A DNA stretch of 64,000 nt. Origin: JACTOJ01 sp032335695 (GTDB lineage Bacteria > Bacillota > Clostridia > Clostridiales > Clostridiaceae). Where the stretch lies: NCBI RefSeq assembly GCF_032335695.1, contig NZ_JACTOJ010000024.1, positions 8,458 to 72,457 of the forward strand. Direction: 5' to 3'. This document shows, piece after piece, positions 25,175 through 33,081 of the stretch. The notes beneath the pieces were generated by a model, which was not told the DNA's origin, made no database searches, and saw only the letters and a program-made list of their open reading frames with translations. The position numbers were made by a program, and so were the translations under genes. Position 1 is the first letter of the stretch. Each line of letters begins with the position of its first letter.

Positions 25175-25250
25175 ACCACTACGTGGAGGTCCCCCCGAAA
25201 CGTAGTTTAGAAATGTAGAAATTTTTAATTATTTCTACATTCTTTTTTTG
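25175..25250 (+). ncRNA. Candidate small structured RNA ending in an intrinsic terminator
   Basis: A hairpin with arms ACTACG (25178-25183) and CGTAGT (25201-25206) encloses a 17-base purine/C-rich loop (TGGAGGTCCCCCCGAAA). It is followed 6 bases later by a perfect 11-bp terminator hairpin (25212-25222 with 25231-25241) and seven T residues. A TATAAT at 25162-25167 could start transcription a few bases before the first stem. The terminator is about 105 bases before the ABC exporter gene, so it could be a short independent RNA or a leader that attenuates the exporter. I do not recognise it as a known riboswitch class. Confidence 0.5.
25212..25249 (+). terminator. Strong intrinsic terminator upstream of ABC exporter
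   Basis: AATGTAGAAAT (25212-25222) and ATTTCTACATT (25231-25241) pair perfectly, followed by C and seven T residues. There is no protein gene before it on this strand, so it ends a non-coding transcript. Confidence 0.85.
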
Positions 25251-25353
25251 TCCAAACAAACTTTGTATAAATGGCAATTATTAAGCTCAAATTTACATAT
25301 TATGCTTGTACATACTTTAATGCCATAATATACTTATAATAGAATTTTATTTA

Positions 25354-26067
25354 ATGGGGGTTTTGGAGATGTTAGTGGTTTCAAATTTAACAAAAGTATA
25401 CAACAAAACTGCTGCTGTAAACAATGTGAGTTTTTCTGTAGCAAATGGAGAAATAGCAGTAATTTTAGGACCAAACGGTGCTGGAAAAAGTACAACTATA
25501 AAATGTATAGCTGGTCTTCTAAAATATAATGGAGAAATAGCTATAGATTCATATCTAAATAAGACTTTACAAGCAAAAAAGATATTTTCCTATGTTCCGG
25601 AAGTCCCAGCCCTATATGATCTTTTGACCGTTCAGGAACATGTAGAATTCATAGCTAGAACCTATGATATTCATGATTACCAAGAAAAAATGGATAAGCT
25701 ATTTGAAAGATTTGATTTAGATGACAAAAGAGACAAATTAGGCAAAGACTTATCAAAGGGAATGCAGCAAAAGGTAAGCATATGCTGCGGCCTTATAACT
25801 AACCCTAAGGTTATATTGTTTGATGAACCTATGATAGGACTTGACCCTAAGGCTATTAAAGAATTAAAAACTGTTTTTACAGAATTAAAAAATGAAGGTT
25901 GTTCATTAATGATAAGCACTCATATTATTGACAGTGTAGACGAGTTATGGGATAAAGCTCTGATTATGAAGGATGGAGAAATAGTATTTCAAAGGACCAG
26001 AGAAGAGCTGGCAGAAAAAAATGAATCTCTTGAGCAAATATTCTTTGAGGTAACGGAGGGCATATAA
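25354..26067 (+). CDS. ABC transporter ATP-binding subunit
   Basis: About 230 residues, the nucleotide-binding subunit of an ABC-2-like exporter. Walker A is LGPNGAGKST, the Q-loop region is FSYVPEVPALYDLL, the signature is LSKGMQQKVS and Walker B is VILFDEPMIGLDP, followed by the switch His (STHIID). It is coupled to the permease, which starts 2 bases after its stop. Start choice is uncertain: ATG 25354, ATG 25369 (after GGGGG at 8-base spacing) or GTG 25375 (after GGAG at 6-base spacing). The family domain begins at VVSNLTKVY, so all are compatible. Confidence 0.88.
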   Translation: MGVLEMLVVSNLTKVYNKTAAVNNVSFSVANGEIAVILGPNGAGKSTTIKCIAGLLKYNGEIAIDSYLNKTLQAKKIFSYVPEVPALYDLLTVQEHVEFIARTYDIHDYQEKMDKLFERFDLDDKRDKLGKDLSKGMQQKVSICCGLITNPKVILFDEPMIGLDPKAIKELKTVFTELKNEGCSLMISTHIIDSVDELWDKALIMKDGEIVFQRTREELAEKNESLEQIFFEVTEGI

Positions 26068-26069
26068 AA

Positions 26070-27620
26070 ATGAGGGGTCTTTCCTATTTAATCAAAAGAA
26101 ATATAATAAACAGCCTTAAAGAATTAAAAAAGCATCCTGCAAAGCTTATACTTTATGTGGCTATAGTAGCTTTGCTCATATTTTCAGTGGCAGCAGGTTC
26201 TCATTCTAATAAAACTAATATTCTAAAGAAGAGCAATTCATTATTTCATGCCATCGCTCTAGGCTTTGTTGTTTTCATGATGTATACCAGCGCTTCCCAA
26301 GGTAAGAAAAATGGTGCCTCTTTCTTTAAGCTAAGTGACGTAAATTTTCTGTTCACCGCACCTATAAGGCCTCAGGCTATTCTTATATACGGTTTTGTGA
26401 AACAGCTCTACGTGAGCTTTATATTTATATTTTTCTTGCTCTTTCAAATTCCTAATTTATATAACTTTTTTAATATTAAATCCTATGGAGCTATTTTTAT
26501 ATTTATAGGAATTTTTATACTTGTGTTTGTTTCTTCTATAATATCCGTAATAACTTATTCTGTGGCTAGTATATCTCCTAAGCATAGAAAAGCTGTGGAT
26601 TTAACTCTTTATGGACTTATAACACTTGCAGCTTTAGGCTTTTTATATCAGCTTCTATTTTACAAGGATATATACTCTGCTGTAATAGTATATTTAAATT
26701 TAGATTTTACAGATTACATACCAGTAATAGGCTGGATAATGAAAATACTAATGACTGGGTTTTATGGTTTTTCTATAAGTACCTTGCTTTATATAGCTTT
26801 ATGCTTAGCCTTTTCTGTACTTATGTGCTTTGTTTTATATAAAATCAATATGGATTATTACGAAGACGCCATAGCTGCTACTGAAAGAAGGGAGGCTATA
26901 CTTGCAAAATCTAAGCAGGGTCTATACTCCATGAGCAGCACAAAGAAAAATGTTAAAAAAGTTAAGAATGGATTTGTAAGCTTCGGTGCAAAAGCCATTT
27001 TAGATAAATGCTTGTTAGAAGCAAAAAAAGAAGGCATTTTATTCGTAGATAAAAGAACTTTTTTATTTCTTATAAGCTCTGGAATATTTTCTTTGTTCTC
27101 TAAAGGCATAGGAGTCACAGGAATATTTTATTTTTCTGTGTATCTGCTTTTAATATTCTCCATTCAATCCAAATGGAATATGGAGCTTAAAAGACATTAT
27201 GTTTATCTGATGCCTCAAAAATCTTCTTCTATTATTTTTTATTCTACTGTTACAGACCATATTAAAAATCTAGTAGATGGACTCGCTATATTTTTAGTTT
27301 GCGGAATACTACTAAAGGCAAATCCTATAACCATAATTTTATGTACTATCTGCTATGCCAGCTTTGGATCTGTATACTTATATGCAGACATGCTTCTTAG
27401 AAGAATTTTTGGCGTTAAGATAAGCCCGGTTATAGAACCCATATTAAAAATCTTTATTTTTATTCTTATAGTAGTCCCTGGAATAGTGGTTGGATTGTTA
27501 GTTAGCGTATCTTCAGCTCAAATGCTGAGCTATTTGATAATGATAGCTTACAACTGTATTATAGATATCATCTGTATATTACTATCAAGAAAGCTATTTG
27601 AAAATATTGAAATGAGATAA
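26070..27620 (+). CDS. ABC exporter permease (ABC_export-like)
   Basis: A 516-residue polytopic membrane protein of the putative ABC exporter permease group. Hydrophobic segments occur near residues 25-45, 60-80, 110-130, 145-170, 185-200, 230-255, 335-370 and 420-500. A basic cytoplasmic loop lies around residues 268-310 (TERREAILAKSKQGLYSM). It pairs with the ATP-binding subunit directly upstream. The substrate is unknown. A terminator follows immediately. Confidence 0.8.
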   Translation: MRGLSYLIKRNIINSLKELKKHPAKLILYVAIVALLIFSVAAGSHSNKTNILKKSNSLFHAIALGFVVFMMYTSASQGKKNGASFFKLSDVNFLFTAPIRPQAILIYGFVKQLYVSFIFIFFLLFQIPNLYNFFNIKSYGAIFIFIGIFILVFVSSIISVITYSVASISPKHRKAVDLTLYGLITLAALGFLYQLLFYKDIYSAVIVYLNLDFTDYIPVIGWIMKILMTGFYGFSISTLLYIALCLAFSVLMCFVLYKINMDYYEDAIAATERREAILAKSKQGLYSMSSTKKNVKKVKNGFVSFGAKAILDKCLLEAKKEGILFVDKRTFLFLISSGIFSLFSKGIGVTGIFYFSVYLLLIFSIQSKWNMELKRHYVYLMPQKSSSIIFYSTVTDHIKNLVDGLAIFLVCGILLKANPITIILCTICYASFGSVYLYADMLLRRIFGVKISPVIEPILKIFIFILIVVPGIVVGLLVSVSSAQMLSYLIMIAYNCIIDIICILLSRKLFENIEMR

Positions 27621-27627
27621 ATATATT

Positions 27628-27657
27628 ATAATAACGTGCTTTACTGCACGTTATTAT
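27628..27657. terminator. Bidirectional terminator
   Basis: ATAATAACGTGC (27628-27639) and GCACGTTATTAT (27646-27657) pair perfectly over 12 bp. On the plus strand this runs into TTTTTT. It serves the exporter operon and overlaps the end of the convergent TetR gene. Confidence 0.85.
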
Positions 27658-28214
27658 TTTTTGGAAAGAGACATAATAAAATCATCTATCATAAATTTAA
27701 AGCTATCCTCTAAACTAGCTTCTCCCTTAAAATATCCCGCAAAGCTTAAAGATACAAAACCATGAAGCAAGCTTCTTAAAGCTCTGCTTTTATGAATTAA
27801 ATAAGTTTGGTCCTTTATGTAAAACTCCAAAATTTTGTGAATTATACTAGTAGTTTCCTTAGCAAGCTTATATAATTCCTCATCTTCCATGCTTGGAATA
27901 TTTACAAACAAGCTATAAGCAGTCCTATTTTTAAAAGCAAATTCCCTGTAGGTATTGGCAAATTCTCTTACCGCTGCTTCTCCGCTCTTTCCAATCAATC
28001 CCTGCATCAATTTTAAATTTAAATCATTTAAAAGAAATATAGTCATCTCTCTTTTAAGATTATCCATGTTATCAAAATGATTATATAAAGAAGGATATTT
28101 TATATCTAGTTTTTCTGCAATTTTAGGGAATGTAACTTGGTTAAGACCAATTTCATCAGCCAGCAAAAAAGCTACCTGAATAATTTTTTCCTTGGTCAAA
28201 TTTCGTTTCTGCAT
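27654..28214 (-). CDS. TetR-family repressor
   Basis: About 186 residues. The N-terminal TetR HTH (residues about 5-50, KEKIIQVAFLLADEIGLNQV then FPKIAEKLDIKYPSLYNHF) is followed by a C-terminal ligand domain resembling the TetR_C_33/WHG type. A longer frame starts at 28259, but AAGGAGTGG lies before ATG 28214, so the shorter form is chosen. It is divergent from an MFS exporter with two 19-bp operators between them, so it most likely represses both genes and releases on binding an exported compound. Confidence 0.85.
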   Translation of the reverse strand: MQKRNLTKEKIIQVAFLLADEIGLNQVTFPKIAEKLDIKYPSLYNHFDNMDNLKREMTIFLLNDLNLKLMQGLIGKSGEAAVREFANTYREFAFKNRTAYSLFVNIPSMEDEELYKLAKETTSIIHKILEFYIKDQTYLIHKSRALRSLLHGFVSLSFAGYFKGEASLEDSFKFMIDDFIMSLSKK

Positions 28215-28276
28215 GTATAATCCACTCCTTAGTTTAAGGCTATGCAAATAGTTTAACATTATAAAGCTTTTTTATC

Positions 28277-28316
28277 AAACTATAAATTATAGTTTACAAA
28301 CTATTTTTTATAGTTT
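28277..28316. promoter_or_regulatory. Two tandem 19-bp palindromic TetR operators
   Basis: AAACTATAAATTATAGTTT (28277-28295) is a perfect palindrome around a central A. AAACTATTTTTTATAGTTT (28298-28316) is a near-perfect second copy. The centres are 21 bp apart, about two helical turns, in the divergent TetR/MFS promoter region. Confidence 0.75.
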
Positions 28317-28351
28317 ATTATTATAGTATAAAGTAAAGGACGTGATAAATT

Positions 28352-29551
28352 ATGACTTTATGGAAAAGAAACTTAATATTTTGCTGGTTTGGCATGTTCG
28401 TAACAGGCATTGGAATGAGCCAGATTGCTCCAGTGCTTCCTCTCTATATTAAACATCTTGGAGTAAATAGCACTGGGGCAATCACTGAATTCTCCGGAAT
28501 CGCCTTCGGTGTTACCTTCATTGTTTCGGCTATCTTTTCTCCTATTTGGGGAAGTGCAGCTGATAAAATTGGAAGAAAGCCAATGCTTTTAAGAGCCAGT
28601 CTTGGTATGTCTATAGTTATATTTTTTATGGGTTTTGCTCAAAATGTATATATACTAATAGCGCTAAGAATGCTTCAAGGTGCTATAACAGGTTACGGCA
28701 CGGCTTGCACTACGCTGATTGCTACTCAAACTGATAAGGAGCATGCTGGATATGCTCTTGGCACCCTTTCAACCGCTAATATTGCAGGTTCGCTTTTAGG
28801 ACCAACTATAGGCGGTTTTATAAGTGAAAACTTCGGTATGCAGAATGTATTTTTTATAACTGGGGCACTAATGATGATTGCCTTTATTACCACTCTTATA
28901 TTTGTTAAGGAATCCTTTGTAAGAGAAAATAAAGAGACGCTGAATATTAAACAGGTATGGGACGCAGTTCCTGAGAAAAGCTTAACCATCACCTTATTTG
29001 TGACCTTTTTTATATTGACAGTAGCTTTATATACCGTAGAACCCATAGTCACAGTATATATCTCTCAGCTATCTAAAAACTCAAGCCATGTGGCACTGTT
29101 AGCTGGAATAACCTTTTCGGCTTCAGGCTTAGCCAATATATTGGCTGCTCCAAGGCTTGGAAAGCTTTCTGATAAAATAGGAGCTCACAAAGTAATATTA
29201 TTTTCACTTACAGCAGCAGGAATAATTTTTATACCTCAAGCTTTTGTAACCAGTCCCTGGCAGCTGATGCTTCTAAGATTCCTGTTAGGTCTGACCTCTG
29301 CTGGACTTACGCCTTCCGTTAATATACTGGTAAAGAAAATAACCCCATCTAATCTTACAGGAAGAGTTTTTGGTTTCAATATGTCCGCTGGATATCTAGG
29401 GGTATTTGCAGGTTCAGTGCTTGGCGGGCAGGTGGCTGCTTTGCTAGGCATAAGATATGTGTTCTTTATAACAAGCGCACTGCTTTTAATAAATGCAGCC
29501 TGGGTTTATTTCAAAGCTTATAAAGTAATTAATCATAAACAAGCTATTTAA
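28352..29551 (+). CDS. MFS multidrug exporter (MdtG/TetA-like)
   Basis: A 399-residue 12-helix drug:proton antiporter. Motif A (GSAADKIGRKPML, about residues 68-80) lies between helices 2 and 3, a second copy (GKLSDKIGAHKV) opens the second half, and the motif C-like GxxLGPTIGGFISEN is present, as in drug exporters. It is divergent from the TetR gene with tandem operators. A downstream isochorismatase-like gene begins 13 bases later and is probably co-induced. Confidence 0.88.
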   Translation: MTLWKRNLIFCWFGMFVTGIGMSQIAPVLPLYIKHLGVNSTGAITEFSGIAFGVTFIVSAIFSPIWGSAADKIGRKPMLLRASLGMSIVIFFMGFAQNVYILIALRMLQGAITGYGTACTTLIATQTDKEHAGYALGTLSTANIAGSLLGPTIGGFISENFGMQNVFFITGALMMIAFITTLIFVKESFVRENKETLNIKQVWDAVPEKSLTITLFVTFFILTVALYTVEPIVTVYISQLSKNSSHVALLAGITFSASGLANILAAPRLGKLSDKIGAHKVILFSLTAAGIIFIPQAFVTSPWQLMLLRFLLGLTSAGLTPSVNILVKKITPSNLTGRVFGFNMSAGYLGVFAGSVLGGQVAALLGIRYVFFITSALLLINAAWVYFKAYKVINHKQAI

Positions 29552-29564
29552 AGGAGGAATTAAA

Positions 29565-30131
29565 ATGGATTTTATTAATGCAGAAAAAACAGCTCTTGTA
29601 GTCATTGATCTACAGAAAGGAATTGTAAACACGCCTGGTGCACCCTATACTAGTGCTCAGGTTATCGAAAAGGCTGCCAGCTTAGTTAATGCTTTTACAG
29701 AAAAGGGAGCCTTCGTAGCTCTAGTAAGAGTTTCTACTCTAGACGGAAAAGACATGGTTAAGCCAGAAACTGACCTAAAGGCTAATGCTAAATCATTCCC
29801 AGCAGGCTGGGATGATTTAGTTCCTGAAATAGCAAACACTAAAAACGCTCATGTCATTACTAAAAGGCAGTGGGGCGCTTTCTATGGCACTGATTTAGAC
29901 CTTCAGCTTCGCCGCAGAGGTATAGACACCATTGTTCTATGCGGTATTTCCACTTCTATAGGTGTGGACACCACAGCAAGGGAAGCTTACCAGCATGGAT
30001 ATAATCAATTTTTTGTTGAGGACGCCATGACTGCATCCTTTAAAGAAGAACAGGATTTTGTTTGTAAATATATCTTCCCTAGAATGGGTAAAATAAGGTC
30101 AACTGAAGAAATTCTTGCAGCAATGAAATAA
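29565..30131 (+). CDS. Isochorismatase-family hydrolase (Cys-less active site)
   Basis: A 188-residue member of the isochorismatase-like alpha/beta hydrolase family. The catalytic Asp (VVIDLQKG) and Lys (ITKRQWGAFYGT) are present. At the position of the nucleophilic Cys of nicotinamidase-type members the sequence is GISTSIGVDTTARE, that is Gly, as in isochorismatases proper. It therefore probably does not use amidase chemistry. The gene follows the MFS exporter with an AAAGGAGG site, suggesting a joint TetR-controlled operon. The substrate is unknown. Confidence 0.85.
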   Translation: MDFINAEKTALVVIDLQKGIVNTPGAPYTSAQVIEKAASLVNAFTEKGAFVALVRVSTLDGKDMVKPETDLKANAKSFPAGWDDLVPEIANTKNAHVITKRQWGAFYGTDLDLQLRRRGIDTIVLCGISTSIGVDTTAREAYQHGYNQFFVEDAMTASFKEEQDFVCKYIFPRMGKIRSTEEILAAMK

Positions 30132-30232
30132 AGGCAAAAAAGTTACCCTTTGTACCACTCCATTAAATAATATTTTTAAACAAAACTAATGAGCAGCAGT
30201 AATGTCTGCTCTCTTTTAGTGTATACTCATAC

Positions 30233-30583
30233 TTATGACGTTGCCTTTTCATTGCAGCTGTCACAGTTTAAATTTTCTTTTCCCCAGTTGCACATCCCTC
30301 TTAAAATAGGCATGAGAGATATTCCTTTTTTAGACAAAGAATATTCAACCTTAGGAGGGATTTGACTATATTCTTTACGAAGTATAATATTATCTGCTTC
30401 TAATTCCTTAAGTTGACTGCTCAGCATCTTATGAGTGATTCCTTTAATAGATTTTTTTAATTCCCCATAACGCATAACTTCACATTTCCAAAGCCAGAAC
30501 ATTATGATTATTTTCCACTTGCCGCCAATTATAGACAATGTGTATTCAATAGGCTCTGAATCTACTACTACCTTCTTATCCAT
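30233..30583 (-). CDS. HxlR-family winged-helix regulator
   Basis: A 116-residue MarR/HxlR-type regulator with the family pattern IIGGKWKIIIMFWLW, RYGELKKSIKGITHKMLSSQL, EYSLSKKGISLMPIL. A C-terminal CDSCNEK segment with two Cys could sense redox or thiol-reactive compounds. It is divergent from a flavin reductase gene, the common setting for HxlR proteins that respond to quinones or aldehydes. ATG 30583 follows AGGAAAG. Confidence 0.87.
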   Translation of the reverse strand: MDKKVVVDSEPIEYTLSIIGGKWKIIIMFWLWKCEVMRYGELKKSIKGITHKMLSSQLKELEADNIILRKEYSQIPPKVEYSLSKKGISLMPILRGMCNWGKENLNCDSCNEKATS

Positions 30584-30707
30584 ACTATTACTTTCCTTTC
30601 CGTTAGTATCTTACATAAAAGTGCATACTGTATTTATTAATACACATATTATATCATAAAATATATAAATGATTTTCAAAGTGATTGTTAAGAATGGAGG
30701 AGATACT

Positions 30708-31235
30708 ATGCCAAATTTTAAAGAAATCAAACCTGAGGAATTAAATAAAAGTCCCTTTCAAATTATCGGTAGTGATTGGATGACCATTACAGCTGAAAAA
30801 GACAACAAAATAAACACCATGACTGCATCTTGGGGTGGCTTAGGTGTTATGTGGGGAAAAAATGTAGCATTCATTACTATAAGGCCTACTCGTTATACCA
30901 AGGAATTTGTTGATGGTTCGGATACTTTTTCCTTAACATTTTTTGATGGAAAATTCAAAAAAGAATTAGCTTATATAGGCAATGTATCCGGAAGAGATGA
31001 AGACAAAATAGCAAAAACTAATTTAACAGTTCAGCATTCTGATAATACCCCTTACTTTGAAGAAGGGTCTATAGCGATTATATGTAAGAAACTATATGCT
31101 CAAAAATTTGAACCTGAATTATTCCTAGATAGTAGTTTAGATGAAAAATGGTATCCAGAAAAAGATTACCATACCATGTATATAGCAGAAGTTAAAAAGG
31201 TTCTTATAAAAGAAGGAATGTTTAAATCAGTGTAA
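30708..31235 (+). CDS. Flavin reductase-like (FMN-binding split barrel) protein
   Basis: About 175 residues. An FMN-binding flavin reductase-like domain is indicated by GSDWMTITAEKDNKINTMTASWGG, then FITIRPTRYTKEFVD and FSLTFF. Probably an NAD(P)H:FMN or quinone reductase-like oxidoreductase. ATG 30708 has a perfect GGAGGAG site, and the upstream in-frame ATG at 30669 lacks one. The last codons (FKSV) and the stop are inside a 14-bp hairpin that also occurs near 60.9 kb. It is probably regulated by the divergent HxlR protein. Confidence 0.85.
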   Translation: MPNFKEIKPEELNKSPFQIIGSDWMTITAEKDNKINTMTASWGGLGVMWGKNVAFITIRPTRYTKEFVDGSDTFSLTFFDGKFKKELAYIGNVSGRDEDKIAKTNLTVQHSDNTPYFEEGSIAIICKKLYAQKFEPELFLDSSLDEKWYPEKDYHTMYIAEVKKVLIKEGMFKSV

Positions 31236-31256
31236 AAATCAACACTGATTTAAACA
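31219..31256 (+). repeat. Hairpin repeat, copy 1
   Basis: TGTTTAAATCAGTG (31219-31232) and CACTGATTTAAACA (31243-31256) are perfect 14-bp arms around a 10-base loop, overlapping the 3' end of the flavin reductase gene. The reverse complement is almost identical to 60931-60967, including the loop. There is no T run after it on the plus strand, so it is not a classical terminator. Confidence 0.75.
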
Positions 31257-31290
31257 GGACCTAAAAGAGCAATAAGAGAGAGGGTTTATT

Positions 31291-32133
31291 ATGTCTAACA
31301 ATATTTCAGAAATAGTACTAAATGATGGATTAAAAATACCGTCAATCGGCTTTGGAACTTATACTTTAAATGGATCAGAAGGCGTAAAAAGCATAAAAAA
31401 TGCCATTGATTTAGGTTATAGATTGATTGATACCGCTTTTAACTATGAAAATGAAGGTGCTGTAGGAGAGGCTGTTAAACAAAGCTCTGTTTCAAGAGAT
31501 CAGCTAATCATTACCTCTAAGCTGCCAGGACGTCATCATGCTTACAAGGAAGCCTTGAAAACTATTGAAGAATCCCTATACAGAGCAGGCTTAGATTACT
31601 ACGACTTATACCTTATTCATTGGCCAAATCCAAGAGTAAATCTATATGTTGAAGCATGGCAGGCTTTTATAGAAGCTCAAAAGAGAGGCTTAATAAAATC
31701 TATAGGCGTATGTAACTTTTTACCTGAACATATGGAAAGATTGGAAAAAGAAACTGGTATACTGCCAAGTCTAAATCAGATAGAGCTTCATCCTTATTTT
31801 AACCAAGAAGCTCAACTTGCTTGGCACAAAGAGCACAATATTGCCACAGAATCCTGGAGCCCTCTTGGAAGAGGCAATGATTTATTATCAAACGAAAAAA
31901 TAGCTCACATAGCAAAAGCTCACAATAAATCTATCTCTCAAGTTATTTTACGTTGGCATGTACAGCTTGGAGCTATTCCAATTCCAAAAGCATCTTCCAT
32001 AGAGCATCAGCGTGATAACTTAAATATATTTGATTTTGAATTATCTGCAGAAGAAATGAATATTATTTCTAGCTTTTCAAAGGCAGCTGGCAGAATAAAT
32101 AATCAGGATCCTAGTGTATACGAAGAATTTTAA
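31291..32133 (+). CDS. Aldo/keto reductase
   Basis: A 280-residue NAD(P)H-dependent (alpha/beta)8-barrel oxidoreductase. The catalytic tetrad is visible: Asp and Tyr in LIDTAFNYENEGAVG, Lys in IITSKLPGRHH and His in LYLIHWPNP. The cofactor segment IPIPKASSIEHQRDNL is intact. It reduces small aldehydes or ketones; the exact substrate is unknown. It lies downstream of the flavin reductase gene and may share its stress-linked regulation. ATG 31291 has a GAGAGGG site. Confidence 0.92.
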   Translation: MSNNISEIVLNDGLKIPSIGFGTYTLNGSEGVKSIKNAIDLGYRLIDTAFNYENEGAVGEAVKQSSVSRDQLIITSKLPGRHHAYKEALKTIEESLYRAGLDYYDLYLIHWPNPRVNLYVEAWQAFIEAQKRGLIKSIGVCNFLPEHMERLEKETGILPSLNQIELHPYFNQEAQLAWHKEHNIATESWSPLGRGNDLLSNEKIAHIAKAHNKSISQVILRWHVQLGAIPIPKASSIEHQRDNLNIFDFELSAEEMNIISSFSKAAGRINNQDPSVYEEF

Positions 32134-32171
32134 AATTAATTTCCAAAGGAATATAAAATTTTAAATATTAT

Positions 32172-32208
32172 AAAGGAGATAGTTATCTTATGTAACTTCT
32201 CCTTTTTA
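32172..32208 (+). terminator. Terminator after aldo/keto reductase
   Basis: AAAGGAGATAGTTA (32172-32185) pairs with TAACTTCTCCTTT (32193-32205) with one bulge, followed by a T tract. Confidence 0.75.
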
Positions 32209-32308
32209 TTTTCTATTATTTTCAATAATATTATAAAAAGGTGATATATGTTATAATTTTATTTAATGTAATACGAAAATTCGAAGTAAATATCTAGGGG
32301 GAATATTC

Positions 32309-32989
32309 ATGAAAACCATTCTCGTGGTTGAAGACAGCAAGGATGTGAATCTAATGCTAGCTGAGGCCTTAACGGACGCAGGCTATAGAATAAAATCTGC
32401 TTACACAGGCATAGAGGGTATCAATGAAATCAAAAATAATAAGTATGATTTAATTTTATTGGATATTATGCTTCCCTATAAAAGCGGAGATGAAATTCTA
32501 AAGGAAATCAGAGGATTTTGTGAAACCCCGGTTATCATTATTTCCGCCAAGGATATGGTCAGCACAAAAATAGATTTTCTTAAACTTGGGGCAGATGATT
32601 ATATTACTAAGCCCTTTGATTTAGGTGAAGTTACTGCAAGAGTAGAAGCTAATTTAAGACGATTTAGAAGCCAGTTAAAGGAAAGCAATACCCTTAATTA
32701 TAAAGACATGCTCCTTTATGAAGCTGCGAAGCGTGTCACCGTGAATAATTATGAAATTGACCTCACTGCTAAAGAATATTTAATTTTAGAACTATTAATT
32801 AAAAATAAAGGTAAGGTTTTTACCAAAGCTAATCTATATGAATCCATATGGCAAGAAGAATATCTTGGTGATGACAACGCTGTAAAAACACATATAAGCA
32901 ACCTAAGAAACAAGCTTAAAAAGGTAAATCCAAAGGAGGATTACATAGAGACAGTTTGGGGCTTAGGCTACAGATTATTCAAGGAATAA
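32309..32989 (+). CDS. OmpR-family response regulator
   Basis: A 226-residue two-component response regulator. The receiver domain has acidic residues E8-D9, phospho-acceptor D52 (LILLDIMLP) and K102-type Lys (DDYITKPF). The C-terminal OmpR/PhoB winged helix ends in DNAVKTHISNLRNKL and ETVWGLGYRLF. It is first of a four-gene set with an ABC ATPase, a permease and a histidine kinase, the layout used for sensing and resisting peptide antibiotics. ATG 32309 has a GGGGG site. Confidence 0.92.
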   Translation: MKTILVVEDSKDVNLMLAEALTDAGYRIKSAYTGIEGINEIKNNKYDLILLDIMLPYKSGDEILKEIRGFCETPVIIISAKDMVSTKIDFLKLGADDYITKPFDLGEVTARVEANLRRFRSQLKESNTLNYKDMLLYEAAKRVTVNNYEIDLTAKEYLILELLIKNKGKVFTKANLYESIWQEEYLGDDNAVKTHISNLRNKLKKVNPKEDYIETVWGLGYRLFKE

Positions 32990-33081
32990 TTATCCCTTTC
33001 TCCACACTTTCTATTTAATTCTTAACCTTTTCTAAACCTTTAGCTCCTATACTGGTATCAAGAAAGGAAAGGTGAGCAAAA

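Larger units (their letters stand above)
24891..25353. other. Intergenic region with DnaA-box cluster and candidate RNA
   Basis: This 463-base gap between divergent genes carries no credible protein frame. From left to right it holds four DnaA-like boxes (24958-25027), an AT-rich stretch (25040-25130), a hairpin followed by a strong rho-independent terminator (25178-25249), and the promoter region of the ABC exporter. Confidence 0.75.

Noticed and set aside
25175..25250. A known riboswitch class (preQ1, fluoride, guanidine, ZTP, c-di-GMP)
   Set aside because: I compared the stem and loop with the core motifs I know for these classes and none fitted, so only a generic candidate RNA is reported.
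30630..30643. GTATT-TATT-AATAC as an HxlR operator
   Set aside because: The 5-bp arms in AT-rich DNA are too weak to support a site without footprinting.
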